Made by a program: the position numbers and the translations under genes. From positions 20,496-84,495 of the forward strand of contig CDMY01000364.1 of assembly GCA_001179505.1 (NCBI GenBank): 64,000 nucleotides of DNA. Direction: 5' to 3'. The DNA comes from Vitrella brassicaformis. Taxonomy: Eukaryota > Sar > Vitrellaceae. Below, in pieces: positions 44,694-55,831 of this stretch (its first letter is position 1; each line of letters starts with the position of its first letter). The notes under the pieces are model-generated. The model ran no database searches, was not told the origin of the DNA, and saw only the letters and a program-made list of their open reading frames with translations.

Positions 44694-46915
44694 TCACTTA
44701 GTGCGTGTCGCCTGTGCTGACAGAAGAAAGTCGGCCGCTGCAGAAAGCACCGGCAGTTTGTCCGATTGCAGCGCACAATAAGTGAACACAATGGGATGTG
44801 ACCTGCGCCACCGACGATAACTACAGGCATCAGGGGCAGTCACGCCATGCTGGGCGATAACTGTGTGGAGTGTGTCACGAGTAGAGCGATACAATGGACA
44901 GGATGCAAAAATATGAGACTCATCCTCAATGGGAGGGCGGGTGATTGATTGCCCAGTAAGGCTCACGGCAGATACGAGCAAGTCAGTTCTGTGCGAGCAA
45001 AACGGGCAGAAGCTGCCCTCTTGCGGCCGGCCGAGGATGCGTCCATCCATGATGGCAGAAGGGTAGCAGCCCACACAAAAAAGAAACAGAACACGGCGCT
45101 TACGAAACGGCAGTGACAGGTAGGAAGGAAAGCACGGCAACGGCTGAATGAGGCGATGGAGCCAGTCTTGCCCTTGCTGCACCACATGCATGTACGCAGC
45201 AGGCACATATGGCGCCATACACACAATCGAGTCAATGTCACATGGGCAGTCACGTAAGGGAGACGAAAAGGAACGATGTAGGCGAAGAAATGCTACAAGA
45301 AAGGCATGGTTGAACAGAGAGGATGGCACGAACAGCTCCTTGCGTGCCTGAAAGAGGGCCCTACGAGTAACAGCTGTCTGACCACACGCATATGTGCGCC
45401 AAGGCAGTAAGGATATCGCCTCGGCGGAGAGAGAGAGGGGCGGAGGAAGTGAGGGAGTGTCACGCATATCAGGCAAGCGAGCACGATTCCATCGCTCCAT
45501 CAAAATACGAGCAAACTCTGCCTTCGTGTGCGCCGTGATCATCTGCTTGGTATCGATAGCACTCAGCGGGCCAATCTGACTAATCCGAACACGCTGGCCC
45601 ATGAAATCGAATGTGCGTGCAAACAGAGTGAATGTGTTGTGCTTTTGCATGTAGAAGTAAGCGTCGTTGCCCTGCATGCGCCGGAATGACGGACCAGACC
45701 GATATGCATGCTGTGCAACAGCAAAAGCCTTCTCTGCAAGGATGCCAGCTCTGCGATTGCGCAGGCGGATATAGAAGGACAGCTGGCGATAACGCGCCTC
45801 GAAGAGCACTGAAAAGCGACCAAGCTCACACAGCAAGGCCTCAGTAGAGACACGACGAGTGACCCCATACATGACAGCAAGTAGTGCCGATGCAGACGCT
45901 CAAGAGCATCACAGTTAGTGCCCGCCCACAGCTCACTACCGTACAGGTAGACAGGCGCCACTGTGGCATCATACAGGTGGAAGCGTGTTTGTAGGTCAAG
46001 GGCAGGAAGCTGCCTAAGGCGACGTCGATATACCGCTAGCGCAGCCACCCCTTTCTTGGCCATCATATCTATGTGATGCTTCCACCCGCCCCTCTCATGA
46101 AATCATACACCCAGATAGCAGACCAACGGCACTCGTTCTAGTAGCCTATCTGGCGTCCCAAAGTAGAACTGTCTGTCTGCCTCACTCGATGGCACCCGAT
46201 CAGGATGAAACACAACAATTTTGGTTTTGTCTAGGTGCACGTCCATGTGGTTGACGCGACACCACTGAAACAAACGATCCAAGCTAAGTTGAAGCCCAAC
46301 AGCAGTAGTGTGCATGAGAGCGAGGTCATCAGCATACAGCAGGCAGAAGACGAGCACATCGAGTAAACGGAGAAGGTCAGGTGGAGATGCATGTCCGTCG
46401 CGAATGAAGCCAGGCAAATCATTAACAAAGAGGGAAAACAGCAAGGGGCCCAGAACATCGCCTTGCTTGACACCATGCAGCTCATTGAAGACGCTAGAGA
46501 AGCCCTCATACCCGCCATCCACACAAGCCTCTACATTAGCATACAGGGCCTCGAGAGCCCGAACGACTCGCTCGCTAATGCCACTAGCACGTAACTTACA
46601 CCACAGCAGGCTACGGTTGATCGAGTCGAACGCCTTGCGAAAATCGACAAAACAAACATACAGAGGGGAGTTAGCTCGCCTGGCCCGCTCGATGAGCGAT
46701 GCCAAGACAAAGCACTGACCGATCGTGGAGTGGTTTGTGCGAAAACCTGCCTGCTCAGGGCATATTGTTGACTGACGCAGCAGCTCTGACTGAAGCACAT
46801 TACCATACAGCTTCATGAAGACGGGCAGCAAGTGAATCCCTCTATAATTGCCAGGGTCATCTAGGGGGCCTTTTTTACGGATGGGATGAATAAGATTGCG
46901 ATCAAATGGCAGTGG
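44694..46915 (-). mobile_element. Inactivated, 5'-truncated non-LTR (LINE) retrotransposon
   Basis: Reading right to left, the element enters within the reverse transcriptase: NLIHPIRKKGPLDDPGNYRG, then EQAGFRTNHSTIGQC, VDFRKAFDSINRSLLW, GVKQGDVLGPLLFSLFVND and the catalytic FCLLYADDLALMH. After YLGV an in-frame TGA (46103) interrupts the frame, which then continues WKHHIDMMAKKGVAALAVYR. A one-base shift near 45865-45875 moves it to the C-terminal region, which has a CPFC..H...C zinc-knuckle-like motif and ends at 44694. No endonuclease domain is present at the 5' side, so the copy is both truncated and broken and cannot encode an active enzyme. It has fewer introns and lower GC than its neighbours. 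Confidence 0.85.
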
Positions 46916-46991
46916 GCAGGCAGTTTCTGGGTTTGGGTTTCAGGGTTTGTTCTTGAGCTTGCAAAGAGTCGGGGAAACCGATGACAAGGAA

Positions 46992-48444
46992 ATGGGTGCT
47001 AACGCGAGCAGAAGGAGCAACGACGAGCACTGGCCATCCATCCGTGGCCAGCAGCCGGACTTCATCCATCGAGAAGAGCGGGATAGGCTGCACAAGCTCA
47101 AGGACTTGGGCGTCCTCAGATCCACCGCCCTCTTCCTATCGCAGGTCGACTTCGAGACCGACGTGCTGCGCCGCCGCCTCGCCCGCGGCCTTCACGAAAC
47201 GACACTCGCCGACGGGACGCCGCTGGATGCCGTGGTGACGTTCGATGACGCGCAGCTGGAGGACCAGCTGCTGCTGCAGGTACACAGAAGGAAGACACAG
47301 ATGGCATGGGGGATGGGCGCCACGCTCCACTGTCTGTGTGTCACTGCAGGCCACGTACCTGGTTGAGGATCAGAGTTGGGACGAGGTGGCCGACGCGCTG
47401 CGGCTGGCCCATCAGGTCACCCACTGTGAGCTGCCGGTCATCGTCACACAGCAAGATCTCGAGAAACACCGTAGCAAACAGGTCGGTGGGCTGAAAGGGA
47501 AGGAAAGGGGATGGATGGGTGGCACTCATCTCTCCGTGTGTGCCACGTCAGGCGTATTTGGCTCAGCCGCGTGTGGTGGCGCTGTGGAAGATGCTCGGCC
47601 GCCACGTCGACTTTGGTGGCGAGCGGGGCAGATTTGAGCTGTTCGACCACGGCAATGGCGACCTGCGGGCCGTCAAGGACGAGCCCGAGTGCCGCCTCAA
47701 TCTGACCCCCCTGCCCCCCGCCCACCACTACCACCCACACGCAAGCCCCCACAACACCCCCGTCAGACACCACATCGTCGGTTACAACGAAGACGGCTGG
47801 GACACTGATGATGGCCCTGTGATCATCGAGGCGTCATTTTCCTCCTTGTTGGTGAGCACCATCTTGCTGCCCAACTATGCCGACATGGATCTCACCGAGA
47901 AAGACATAGACCGGTCGGTCAGATGGCAAGGGGCACACCGATTGTTGTCGTCCCTGATTCTTCATTGGCTTGGCTGCGTGTGTCTGCAGCGATGCCCGTG
48001 GCGGCGTGTTGGTGGGTCTGCTCGATCAGTCGGTCCACCAGCCGGTTGAGGGCACCACGGCTGTCACGGCGTGGACCATTCACGACACACCACTCAAGTT
48101 CAAGCTCTTGCTGCTGACGCCATTCGACCACCCCTTCATCGCACTCATCGACATCCGAATCGACGACTCGAAGGATAGACGAGGCAAGTTAGGGATGGGG
48201 AAGTGTCACTCAGACAGACAACCCATTCATTCTCCTGTGCTGTGTCTCTGCAGTGTCTGTGAAGGTGTTGACGACCGAGCCGCCAGCAGCGGGTGTGTCT
48301 GCTGATGCGCCCTTCAAGCAGCGCTTCCCCCGCACCACCGCCATGGCGCGCCCCGTCCTGGGCCCCATCGCACCCATTGTGTTCGACGGCGAGGACCCCA
48401 ATGAGGACGGCAACAACACACATGGCGGCGGCACAGGTGGGTGA
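46992..48444 (+). CDS. Predicted N-myristoylated protein, unknown function
   Basis: ATG 46992 begins MGANASRRSNDEHW, a good N-myristoylation signal (Gly2, Ser6, basic residues after). The next exons give QVDFETDVLRRRLARGLHET, ATYLVEDQSWDEVADALRLA, VVALWKMLGRHVDFGGERGR and VGYNEDGWDTDDGPVIIEAS, then ARGGVLVGLLDQSVHQP and FKLLLLTPFDHPFIALIDIR. The C-terminus is Pro/Gly-rich and ends at TGA 48442-48444, which overlaps a GTGGGTGAG donor-like sequence. Five or six exons. The alternating hydrophobic strands suggest a beta-rich domain. No family is recognised. The gene begins about 45 bp after a telomere-like tract at the 5' edge of the dead LINE; nothing shows whether the LINE landed in its promoter. 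Confidence 0.7.
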
Positions 48445-49562
48445 GAGGGAGTAGGGGTGAGGTGTGAGAATGTCATGCGCACATACGTGTTGATCGTCAT
48501 GTGTGTGTGCATGTGTGGCAGGGTAGTTAGCTGTTAGTGGCGGTTAGGCGGCGGAACACTCTGGTGACGGAGGGAAAGGTGTGTAGGGGGTGGAGGGTGG
48601 GGGATGGGTTGGGTTGAGAGGCATGTGCATACGTCACTCACTGGTGGAGCTGATATGCACACACGTGATGGATGGATGGATGGATGGACGTGCTGTGGTG
48701 ACCTTGCGTTCCTGTGTGCATGTGAATGACTTCCGCGTCCATCCGTGTGTGCATCAAACGTCACACACAAAGCACTGCGGTGACTTGGTGGTCCACTAGT
48801 TAAATGATCACATATCACCCCGCAACACTGGTGCCGTCCCATGCAGTTGCTTGCGGCAGCATCGAAAGTCTCACCACACGGATGCATGTATCCGGCTGGC
48901 ATGGTGTGCAGAGAGTGAAGAGAGCAGGTGTGTCTGCGGCCGCACAGGGCACCGCGCAGCACACGTAGATGTGTGCTGGGCGTGACGTGCACGGCGGGTA
49001 ACGGACCTGCCCACCTCCCAACCCTGCCACCACACCACAGCACACCACACCAAACCATCGCAGCCCTTCCGAGGCGAATCAGCTGAGCTGCGTTGCAGCT
49101 AAATGGGTGCGGTGCATTCACACACACACACCTGATGCAACCAACACAGCCACGCACTCGCCCACACACACAGAAATTGCCCAGATGGATGCAACATCTC
49201 CCTTCGGGAAGGCACATACACACACCTCGGGGACACAGAGCGATCGACCGACACAACAAAAACGCCATACAACATACATAGATCCCCGCCGTCAAAACGA
49301 GTGAGTGCGCCGTCTTGAAAATCGCCCGCCCGCCTCGTCTACCAAGCACACTGCTGTGGGGCATGGCGTGTGGGCGCCTTGGCTCTACTTGAACCACTCA
49401 TCCATCAACCACTCATCCATCATCAGCAGGTCAGCTCACAGCAGGGCATGAAATGTGAAGGGATAACGGATGTGTACATACTTACAGACAGGGAGGGGAG
49501 GGGAGGGAGACGGATGAGTCAGTCAGTCAGTCAGCTAGACAGCCAGCATAGGTAGATTCTAT
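48445..49562. other. Intergenic, convergent, about 1.1 kb
   Basis: A 287-codon open frame on the minus strand (48534-49397) crosses this region, but it is made of Cys/His-rich low-complexity sequence with CA/TG tracts and no domain. (GGAT)n runs occur at 48667-48687. No gene is supported. Confidence 0.5.
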
Positions 49563-52173
49563 CTACCAGAGGGTGTGTCCACCGTCGATGGTCAGGTTGA
49601 TGCCCGTGATGTGGTCCGACGCACTCGACGCCAGCAGCAATACCGCACCCTGATGATGACATACACCACAACACACACAACACACGTAATGCACCCTGAT
49701 GGATGGATGGATCGGATCCATGGCACTCTCTGTCTGGGCGACTGTCACTCACCTGCAGGTCGGTGAATTCGCATAGCTTGCCCTGAGGGTTCTGCTCGTA
49801 CCACAGCGACACCAGCGGCCGCAGCGCCTCGGAGTTCTCAATCAACGCCGAACGCACGATGCCCGGAGAGATGCAGTTGACCTGCACCACACACACCGGC
49901 ACTCCTCGTGTGGATGTGCGGGGTGGGTCACACACCTGAATGTTTTTCTTGGCCCATTCTGATGCGAGTGTCTTGGACAGCTGCAGGACGGCGGCCTTTG
50001 ACGCGTTGTAGGCCGTCTGGTTCTGCGGGTGCGGCACCCACGTGGCGGCCTGAAGATCGATCGACACACAGCAATGGGATGGATGGATGGATGTCGCCCC
50101 TGCGCTGCGTGCTTTGTCTGACCATTGATGCGGTGTTGATGATTTTGCCTCCTCCCTGCTTCATCATCTGCTTGGCCTCGGCCTGGCACCAGAAGAAGGT
50201 CGACTCGGTGTTGAGCTTGAACGTCGCCTGCCACTCCTCACGACTCGTGTCGACTGATCAGCACACCACACACACCACACAGACGCGCGTGGGCGGGCGA
50301 ATGGCGCGTGTGCCGCGTCTGTGTTGGCTGAGGACTCACTGGAGTCTGAGTTTTTGTTCATTCCCGCGTTGTTGATGGCGACGTCCAGGTGACCAAACGT
50401 CTCGACGATCTTCCCAATGCACCGCTCGGTGTCCTCCTGACCGACACACATCAGACGTCAGAGAGGTGAGTGCCACGTGTCTGTCTGTCGGTCGGTCTTG
50501 TGGGTGTCCTTACCGCTTTCGTGACGTCGGCCTGCAGGGCGAGTGCGCCGACGCCCTTCTTCATCAACTCACCGGCCACATCGGCAGCCTTACCGCCCTG
50601 ACACACATGCACACACAGCCACACGGACGGATGTGTGTCGAACGACGGACAGGGCCACGTCTTCTGTTTGTGCTTTTTTGGCTCACGTCCAGATCGATGA
50701 GGCAAACACTGGCACCAGCATCGGCCTGAGAGAGGACAGAGGAGAGGGACAGGTGAGTGTGTATAGCCTCGACAGGTGCACCGCACCGCTGCATACCAGT
50801 GCGTGTGCGTATGCTCGTCCGATGCCCTGGCCGCCGCCCGTGACGAGGGCCACCTTGCCGCGGAGGGACAGACGGTCAAACACACTGGGCGCCTGCATGA
50901 CCGCATCGCCAACCACTTAACACACACAACACAACACAACACAACACGACATCCATCCCTTGACGTGGGTGGCTCAGTGTTGTTCTGTGTTGCTGTTTAC
51001 ACTCAGTGGGTTCCCGCCGCACGAGCGTGAGGCCATCCCTGACACACACAAACACACATCACGGCCTTGTCCGTCCCTCCATCCCTCCATGCATTCATCC
51101 ATCCGCCCTGTCACCCCTGCACCCATCCATCGCACCTGACGGGCAGCATGACCATCTCGAATCTAGGGTCGCTCCGCACCTTCTTGTTGAACTCGCGGAT
51201 GGCGCTACCGCCCACGTCATCGGCGTTGTAGTCACTGTACACCCGGCCCTTCATCAGCGAGTTGTCGATGCCGATCACACCACCCGGCGCAACCATGTCG
51301 CGGTCGATCAGCAGGTCCCAGTACACCGTGTAGCCCACCTTATCTGTGCACAAAGAACTCACAAAAAGAGGCACATGTCCATCCTTTTCTATATGGGTGT
51401 GTGTCTGGGGGTCTCTGCTTCACCGGCGTCCATGAAGACGAAGTCGAATTTCTTGTCCCGCGTGGACACGTCCAGCTCCTTGAGCGTCTTGGCGGCATCG
51501 CCCAGCTCGATGCGGATCTTCTTGCCGTGTGGCGAGCCGGCGATCCTCTGCTGCACGAAGTCCTTGAGGTACGGCTCGATCTCGCAGGTCACCACCTGTC
51601 CGTCGTCGGGCACCCCCTCGGCCATGCAGAGTGCACCGAAGCCAGTGAACATGCCGATCTCGAGGACACGCTTGGCCCGCATGAGCTTGACGAGCATCTT
51701 CAGGACCACGCCCTCGTGCTGGTTGGTCACCATCTCCTTTTTGAGCTTGAATTGCGTCTTGCCCGCCATGTACACCTCCGACCAGGGGTGCACGACCGAG
51801 TCCTGCCAGATCTTCTGAGCCACGTCCGACGCCTGCAAAGAGGAGAGCAGTGGCAGCAGCGCGGGGCATGAGCAAGCGCGTGGTTCCGGGCGCGCGTGTG
51901 TGTTTGTTGGCCTACCGGTGTGGAAACTTGCTCGAGGTACGGGTCAAGGCCGCGCACGATGCCCAATGCATCCTTGACGTGCTCTTTCACCTTGGCCACG
52001 TCACTGTCGGGCGTCTCGAGCGCTGCCTTCAGCAGGAAGGTGGCCACCTCCTGCACCAACACACATTCACATGCTCGTGATTTACGGCTTCTGTCTGGCT
52101 ACCGGCGTCGTGCGGTTACCATTGGTGTGTCTGGCTGTCCTGTGGCATTGATGTCGCCGTTCATCCCATTCAT
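49563..52173 (-). CDS. Predicted fusion: CCoAOMT-type O-methyltransferase plus short-chain dehydrogenase
   Basis: ATG 52173 ([15 protein letters not shown]), then an N-terminal helix exon. The O-methyltransferase core follows (51835-51110): [50 protein letters not shown] and [18 protein letters not shown], ending LPVR then [12 protein letters not shown]. These are the SAM and metal sites of the caffeoyl-CoA O-methyltransferase family. That frame has no stop before the next exons. A GTAAAC donor at 51000 and an AG at 50916 (85-bp intron) join it in phase to [20 protein letters not shown], then [41 protein letters not shown] (catalytic Tyr and Lys) and [12 protein letters not shown], a complete NAD(P)-dependent short-chain dehydrogenase ending at TAG 49563. 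The SDR could instead start at its own ATG at 50898 as a separate gene. Confidence 0.7.
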
Positions 52174-52325
52174 CTCTTCGTGTCTCTTCACCGCGGGCAT
52201 ATTTCGAAGCAGCGTGCACTTTGAAACGACGGCTTCTGCAGATCTGAGCAGCTCTCAACACCACTACAACTGGTGGACGACGACATACGACCTCCGAAGC
52301 CAGTGCCGGAATCTCCGTAAAACAC
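52174..52325. promoter_or_regulatory. Divergent promoter
   Basis: About 150 bp lie between the ATG of the O-methyltransferase gene (-) and that of a small plus-strand gene. No specific motif was assigned. Confidence 0.35.
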
Positions 52326-52847
52326 ATGGGATCCGTCAACGGTCAACGGCCGACGGTGTTGACGAGATTTTTGACGAAGACGGCACAAAAAAATCTCCTT
52401 TCTTGTTGGATTCACCGTCGTTCCACAGGCGGCTTGCCGATCTTACAGGTGAATCGACACCTGCCCGCCCCCACTGTAAGTACTAGTATATCTCCTCGTG
52501 GATACAGCCCATCTCCTCCGTCCTTGCCCATGTGTGTGTGCATTGGATACGGCAGGATCAAGGAAGACAAACGATGACGACAGCGCGGGAGAGAACACGA
52601 CGCTGCTGACTCAGTCGCCTTGTAGCGCGTCAACACATCAGAGGACGGCAAGGACGACGAGCAAAACCCGGAGGATGACGACAGCGAATGGGTCCCCATC
52701 GTGCGCAACAAAGGCCGGAGCTTCATTGCCGTGCCAGAAATGATCGAGCGTGTGCAACGATTACGGTGGGAGGAGGACGGGCGAGGCCTGACGGTGGGGT
52801 TGTTGCCGGTGGAATTGGCAGGGGCTGAATACCGGCAGCAGTCGTGA
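52326..52847 (+). CDS. Small two-exon protein, unknown function
   Basis: ATG 52326 opens MGSVNGQRPTVLTRFLTKTA, rich in basic and hydroxylated residues with no acids, resembling a mitochondrial presequence. A GTGAAT donor at about 52449 and TAG acceptor at about 52625 join in phase 0 to an acidic exon: VNTSEDGKDDEQNPEDDDSE, then WVPIVRNKGRSFIAVPEMIE and RVQRLRWEEDGRGL, ending at TGA 52845-52847. The protein is about 115 residues. Mitochondrial location is an inference; no family is recognised. Confidence 0.6.
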
Positions 52848-53502
52848 CTGCATAAAGGAGACGGGGCTGAAGAGTCAGGGCGGCCACTTTAAGAACAGGC
52901 GCACTGTGCAGCTGGACGTCCAGGAGGGACAAGGTGCAGCAGAGCGGCGAGCGCAGGTTTCGACCAAGTCCTGGCCACCGGCCTGTCGTCCTGCCGACCA
53001 ATAATCCAGGTGGCCAGGACGGCAGGCCGGGAAGGGCGACCCAATACGGCTGAGGGTCGTGGGTGGTGCCGCAACCGGAGCGGCTCCTGCCGGACGGGCA
53101 GGTCCAGTGGGGGCAGGTGTCGCTGGTCGTCTCCCCCGTCCGGCAGGGGATCTGGATGCTGGTGTGGGTGGTGTGCAGCTCGCGGCAGCGGCAGCACGTG
53201 CGGCACGGGAGCGTTCGGGTGCTGATGCGGGTGAGCTCGGGGAAGCGGCAGCGGCAGTGAGTGCGTCTGCATCGGGTACACAACACGATAGGCAGACACT
53301 TCGGTGATGGCACTTCTCATCTTCTTGCGTTTGTGTTTTTAAGCAGTTCACGCCAACCGAGATCCTACGGCATTGGGTATCGAGATGCAGATGTTTGTGT
53401 ACGTGGCGGTGCCCGGGCTGCAGACGCCCATGCCACTCGCGCTGAATTCTGCATGGACGGTGCCCGGCCAGAGACCTCATAGCAGAACGGGCAGCAGACT
53501 TC
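52848..53502. other. Unassigned GC-rich stretch
   Basis: Long overlapping open frames exist on both strands because GC content is high. One minus-strand frame (about 53310-52890) is cysteine-rich (CTRCRRTHCRCRF, CRTCCRCREL) and could be zinc-binding, but no splice structure or family supports it over the other frames. It is left unassigned. Confidence 0.35.
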
Positions 53503-53837
53503 ATGCCAGGCGGAGCACGTTTGTTGGAGGTTGCTGAGTGAGTGACAAACACGCGTCCGACAGTTCATTGGTGTTTCTTCAGGAAACTGTCGGACGAGCT
53601 TTCAGTGGCTGAAGAAGCCCGCCTGCACAATATGTGTGTGCAGCTGGAGTCCATCGAAGGGACGAATTGCTGTCTACATTTTATATCCAAAGGGAGGGAA
53701 CGCTCTTCGACTTGCTCGACTGTGTCAGCCACAATGGCAGATTCACAGACACAGAGGGGGATTTGCAATCGGATATGGCCCGAAGTACGGCGGTGCGCGC
53801 CAAGTACGGCGACGAACTGATGGGAGCGATCCTCTAG
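53503..53837 (+). CDS. Small helical protein, frame broken by one base
   Basis: ATG 53503 reads MPGGARLLEVAE to a GTGAGT donor, then from 53581 KLSDELSVAEEARLHNMCVQ LESIEG. At about 53661 the frame must shift by one base to continue RDELLSTFYIQREGTLFDLL then DCVSHNGRFTDTEGDLQSDM and end GDELMGAIL at TAG 53837. Both halves look coding and the join is exactly where similar acidic helical character resumes. It is either an assembly error or a recent frameshift. Upstream exons may exist. Function unknown. Confidence 0.45.
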
Positions 53838-53879
53838 GGAGCGACGAGTAGGGCCACCTACCAAGACTGACGTGTGGGT

Positions 53880-55444
53880 GATTGGCGGGTGGATGGCTGG
53901 ATGTTCGATTGGTGTTGTTCAGCCTGGCTCTCCTCTTTGAGGCGGCCTACTTTCTGGCTGCTGATTTGATTGGATGGTGTATGGAATGTCAGACCAGCAT
54001 CGACCAGGGAGGCTTCAGCCCCTGGTCCGTCAAGGTGCGTCACATGCACACATACACACATACACACATACACACACATATATACATGTACATGAATACG
54101 TGTACGCATGGTTAACCACTTCTTGGTGCGCGTTGACTACATACGGCTGGCCGACATCAAGGCGGCCTTGATGCACACACACATCCACTCGTTCTCACAT
54201 TCTTCATGTCATCTCTTACGTGTGTGATCATTTTCGTGTGTCCAGGAGCTCATCGAAGGCGGCCTGCGTCGTCAAGGCCGTCATGGACTCGGGCAAGCAC
54301 TGGACAGAATGACGGATGGTAAGGACACATTGCATGAGACACACAAAGGCCAGACCTGGTCTCTCTCCCTGACGCGGGAAAGTCTCTGAATCTCGATGAC
54401 GTTGCTGACAAAGGGGCTGCCGAGCCGTTGAGTCGCTTCGGGCGACAGCAGAAGAAGAAACAACATCGCCTGCATCTGTACGATGGAGGGAACCAGCACA
54501 CACTTTGAGGCCAGTGTTTCATCCGAATGCTATGTTGATGGTCCCGTGTCAGTGAGCTGCTGTATCCTCTCGTGGCTTTCTACTCCGAGTGGATGGGCCG
54601 GTTCCCTCGGGGCACCTTCGACACCAAACTCATCGCTGCCAGCCTGCTGCAGCTCAATAGCTCATCCAGGTACTCGTCCAGCCCACCACATACGTACCAC
54701 GACGCTCCGGCCCCCCTCAGATCGCAGCTGCTCAAGGACGCAGACCGAAGGCAGGCACAAGAGACAGCACCGGCACGTATACATCGTGCTGTATTTGTCT
54801 CCGGTGTCAGCTCAACCCCCCCTAGCAGCTTCGTCACCTCCCCGTCTGCATCTGCATGCGAGGTCCTTGCTGGGGCCTGTCTGAAGCGAACGTTCAGGCA
54901 GGGAGGGCGGCCGATGTCTGTTCAGGGCAGATGAACACACATCGATGCGGGGGAGAAAGATGGAGTAGTGTGAGTGTGTTCCTTCCTCTATCGGTCTAAT
55001 TTCTTTGTGTGTCTCAGGCCGAGGTCTCTGCAATCGCCGCTTACATTTTATGTTTCCTGTATGTGTTCCAAGAGGCGCATGTCCTGATCCCGACAACATC
55101 ATATATGGACACACGAATGGCTGGTCGAGGCACGGAGAGAGACACATCAAAATACCGATCGGGAGATCATTTCTTCTGTCTGTCTGTCTGTCTGTCTGTC
55201 TGTGTCTCTGGGTGTCCCTCTTGTAGGCCGAAATGGGTGTGATGCTGCTGTGTTCAGGACCATGCGAGTGTCACAGACAGGTAGTAACAATGTGATCGCC
55301 TGTGGGGAGACGAATGGGAAAGCAAGGCGTGCGCCATATGTGTGCGGGTTTTTCAACCGCGGTTGCGATCGCTGGTTACATCACCTTTTATATCTATCTC
55401 TGCTTGTACGCTGCAAGATTATCCCACTCTCTGTGAGTGGGTGA
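53880..55444 (+). other. Scattered exon-like pieces of a possible membrane protein
   Basis: Several plus-strand pieces look coding but could not be chained with confidence. One at about 53895-54034 is hydrophobic (VRLVLFSLALLFEAAYFLAA, then DLIGWCMECQ), ending at a GTGCGT donor. One at about 54555-54670 reads YPLVAFYSEWMGRFPRGTF and LIAASLLQL. One at about 55018-55160 is hydrophobic (EVSAIAAYILCFLYVFQEAH). One at about 55228-55440 is cysteine-containing. They may be one multi-pass membrane gene, or the remains of one. (TACACACA)n and (GTCT)n repeats lie in the gaps. Confidence 0.3.
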
Positions 55445-55831
55445 ATCGAATCGTCTTTCGACTTGCCACGATGAGAGAGACTGTGGCAATGTGTGTGAGG
55501 GATGCCGCGGCGGTTTGACTGAGGACATGCAAACAGAATCGACGCTCATAAAAGCAATTCTATTGAGCGACTCACACACACACACTGAGAGACACGCACA
55601 CACACACGAAGGAATCCATGTCAGTGCGCCGCTGTTAAGCTGCAGCAGACACGTGATCCTACTCACTCCACATGCAGATGGCACACACGGGCAGAACTCA
55701 ACGCCGCGGGCAGGCTCCGGGAACTGAAGTCGGCGGTCACCTCCCGTAAAACTGGATCTGAGCTCGCAAGTGCCATTCCTTCGTTTGTTCATTCGTTGGG
55801 ACACCGAAGCCCCTGAGGGCAGATCACCGGT

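Noticed and set aside
46308-46718. Plus-strand open frames of 136 and 67 codons
   Set aside because: They are antisense to the reverse transcriptase with its clear YADD motif.
48534-49397. 287-codon minus-strand open frame, Cys/His-rich
   Set aside because: It has no domain and no plausible splice structure, and the composition follows CA/TG repeats.
52875-53552. Cysteine-rich minus-strand frames resembling zinc fingers
   Set aside because: Three frames are open at once in GC-rich DNA, and cysteine spacing does not fit RING, PHD or C2H2 types.
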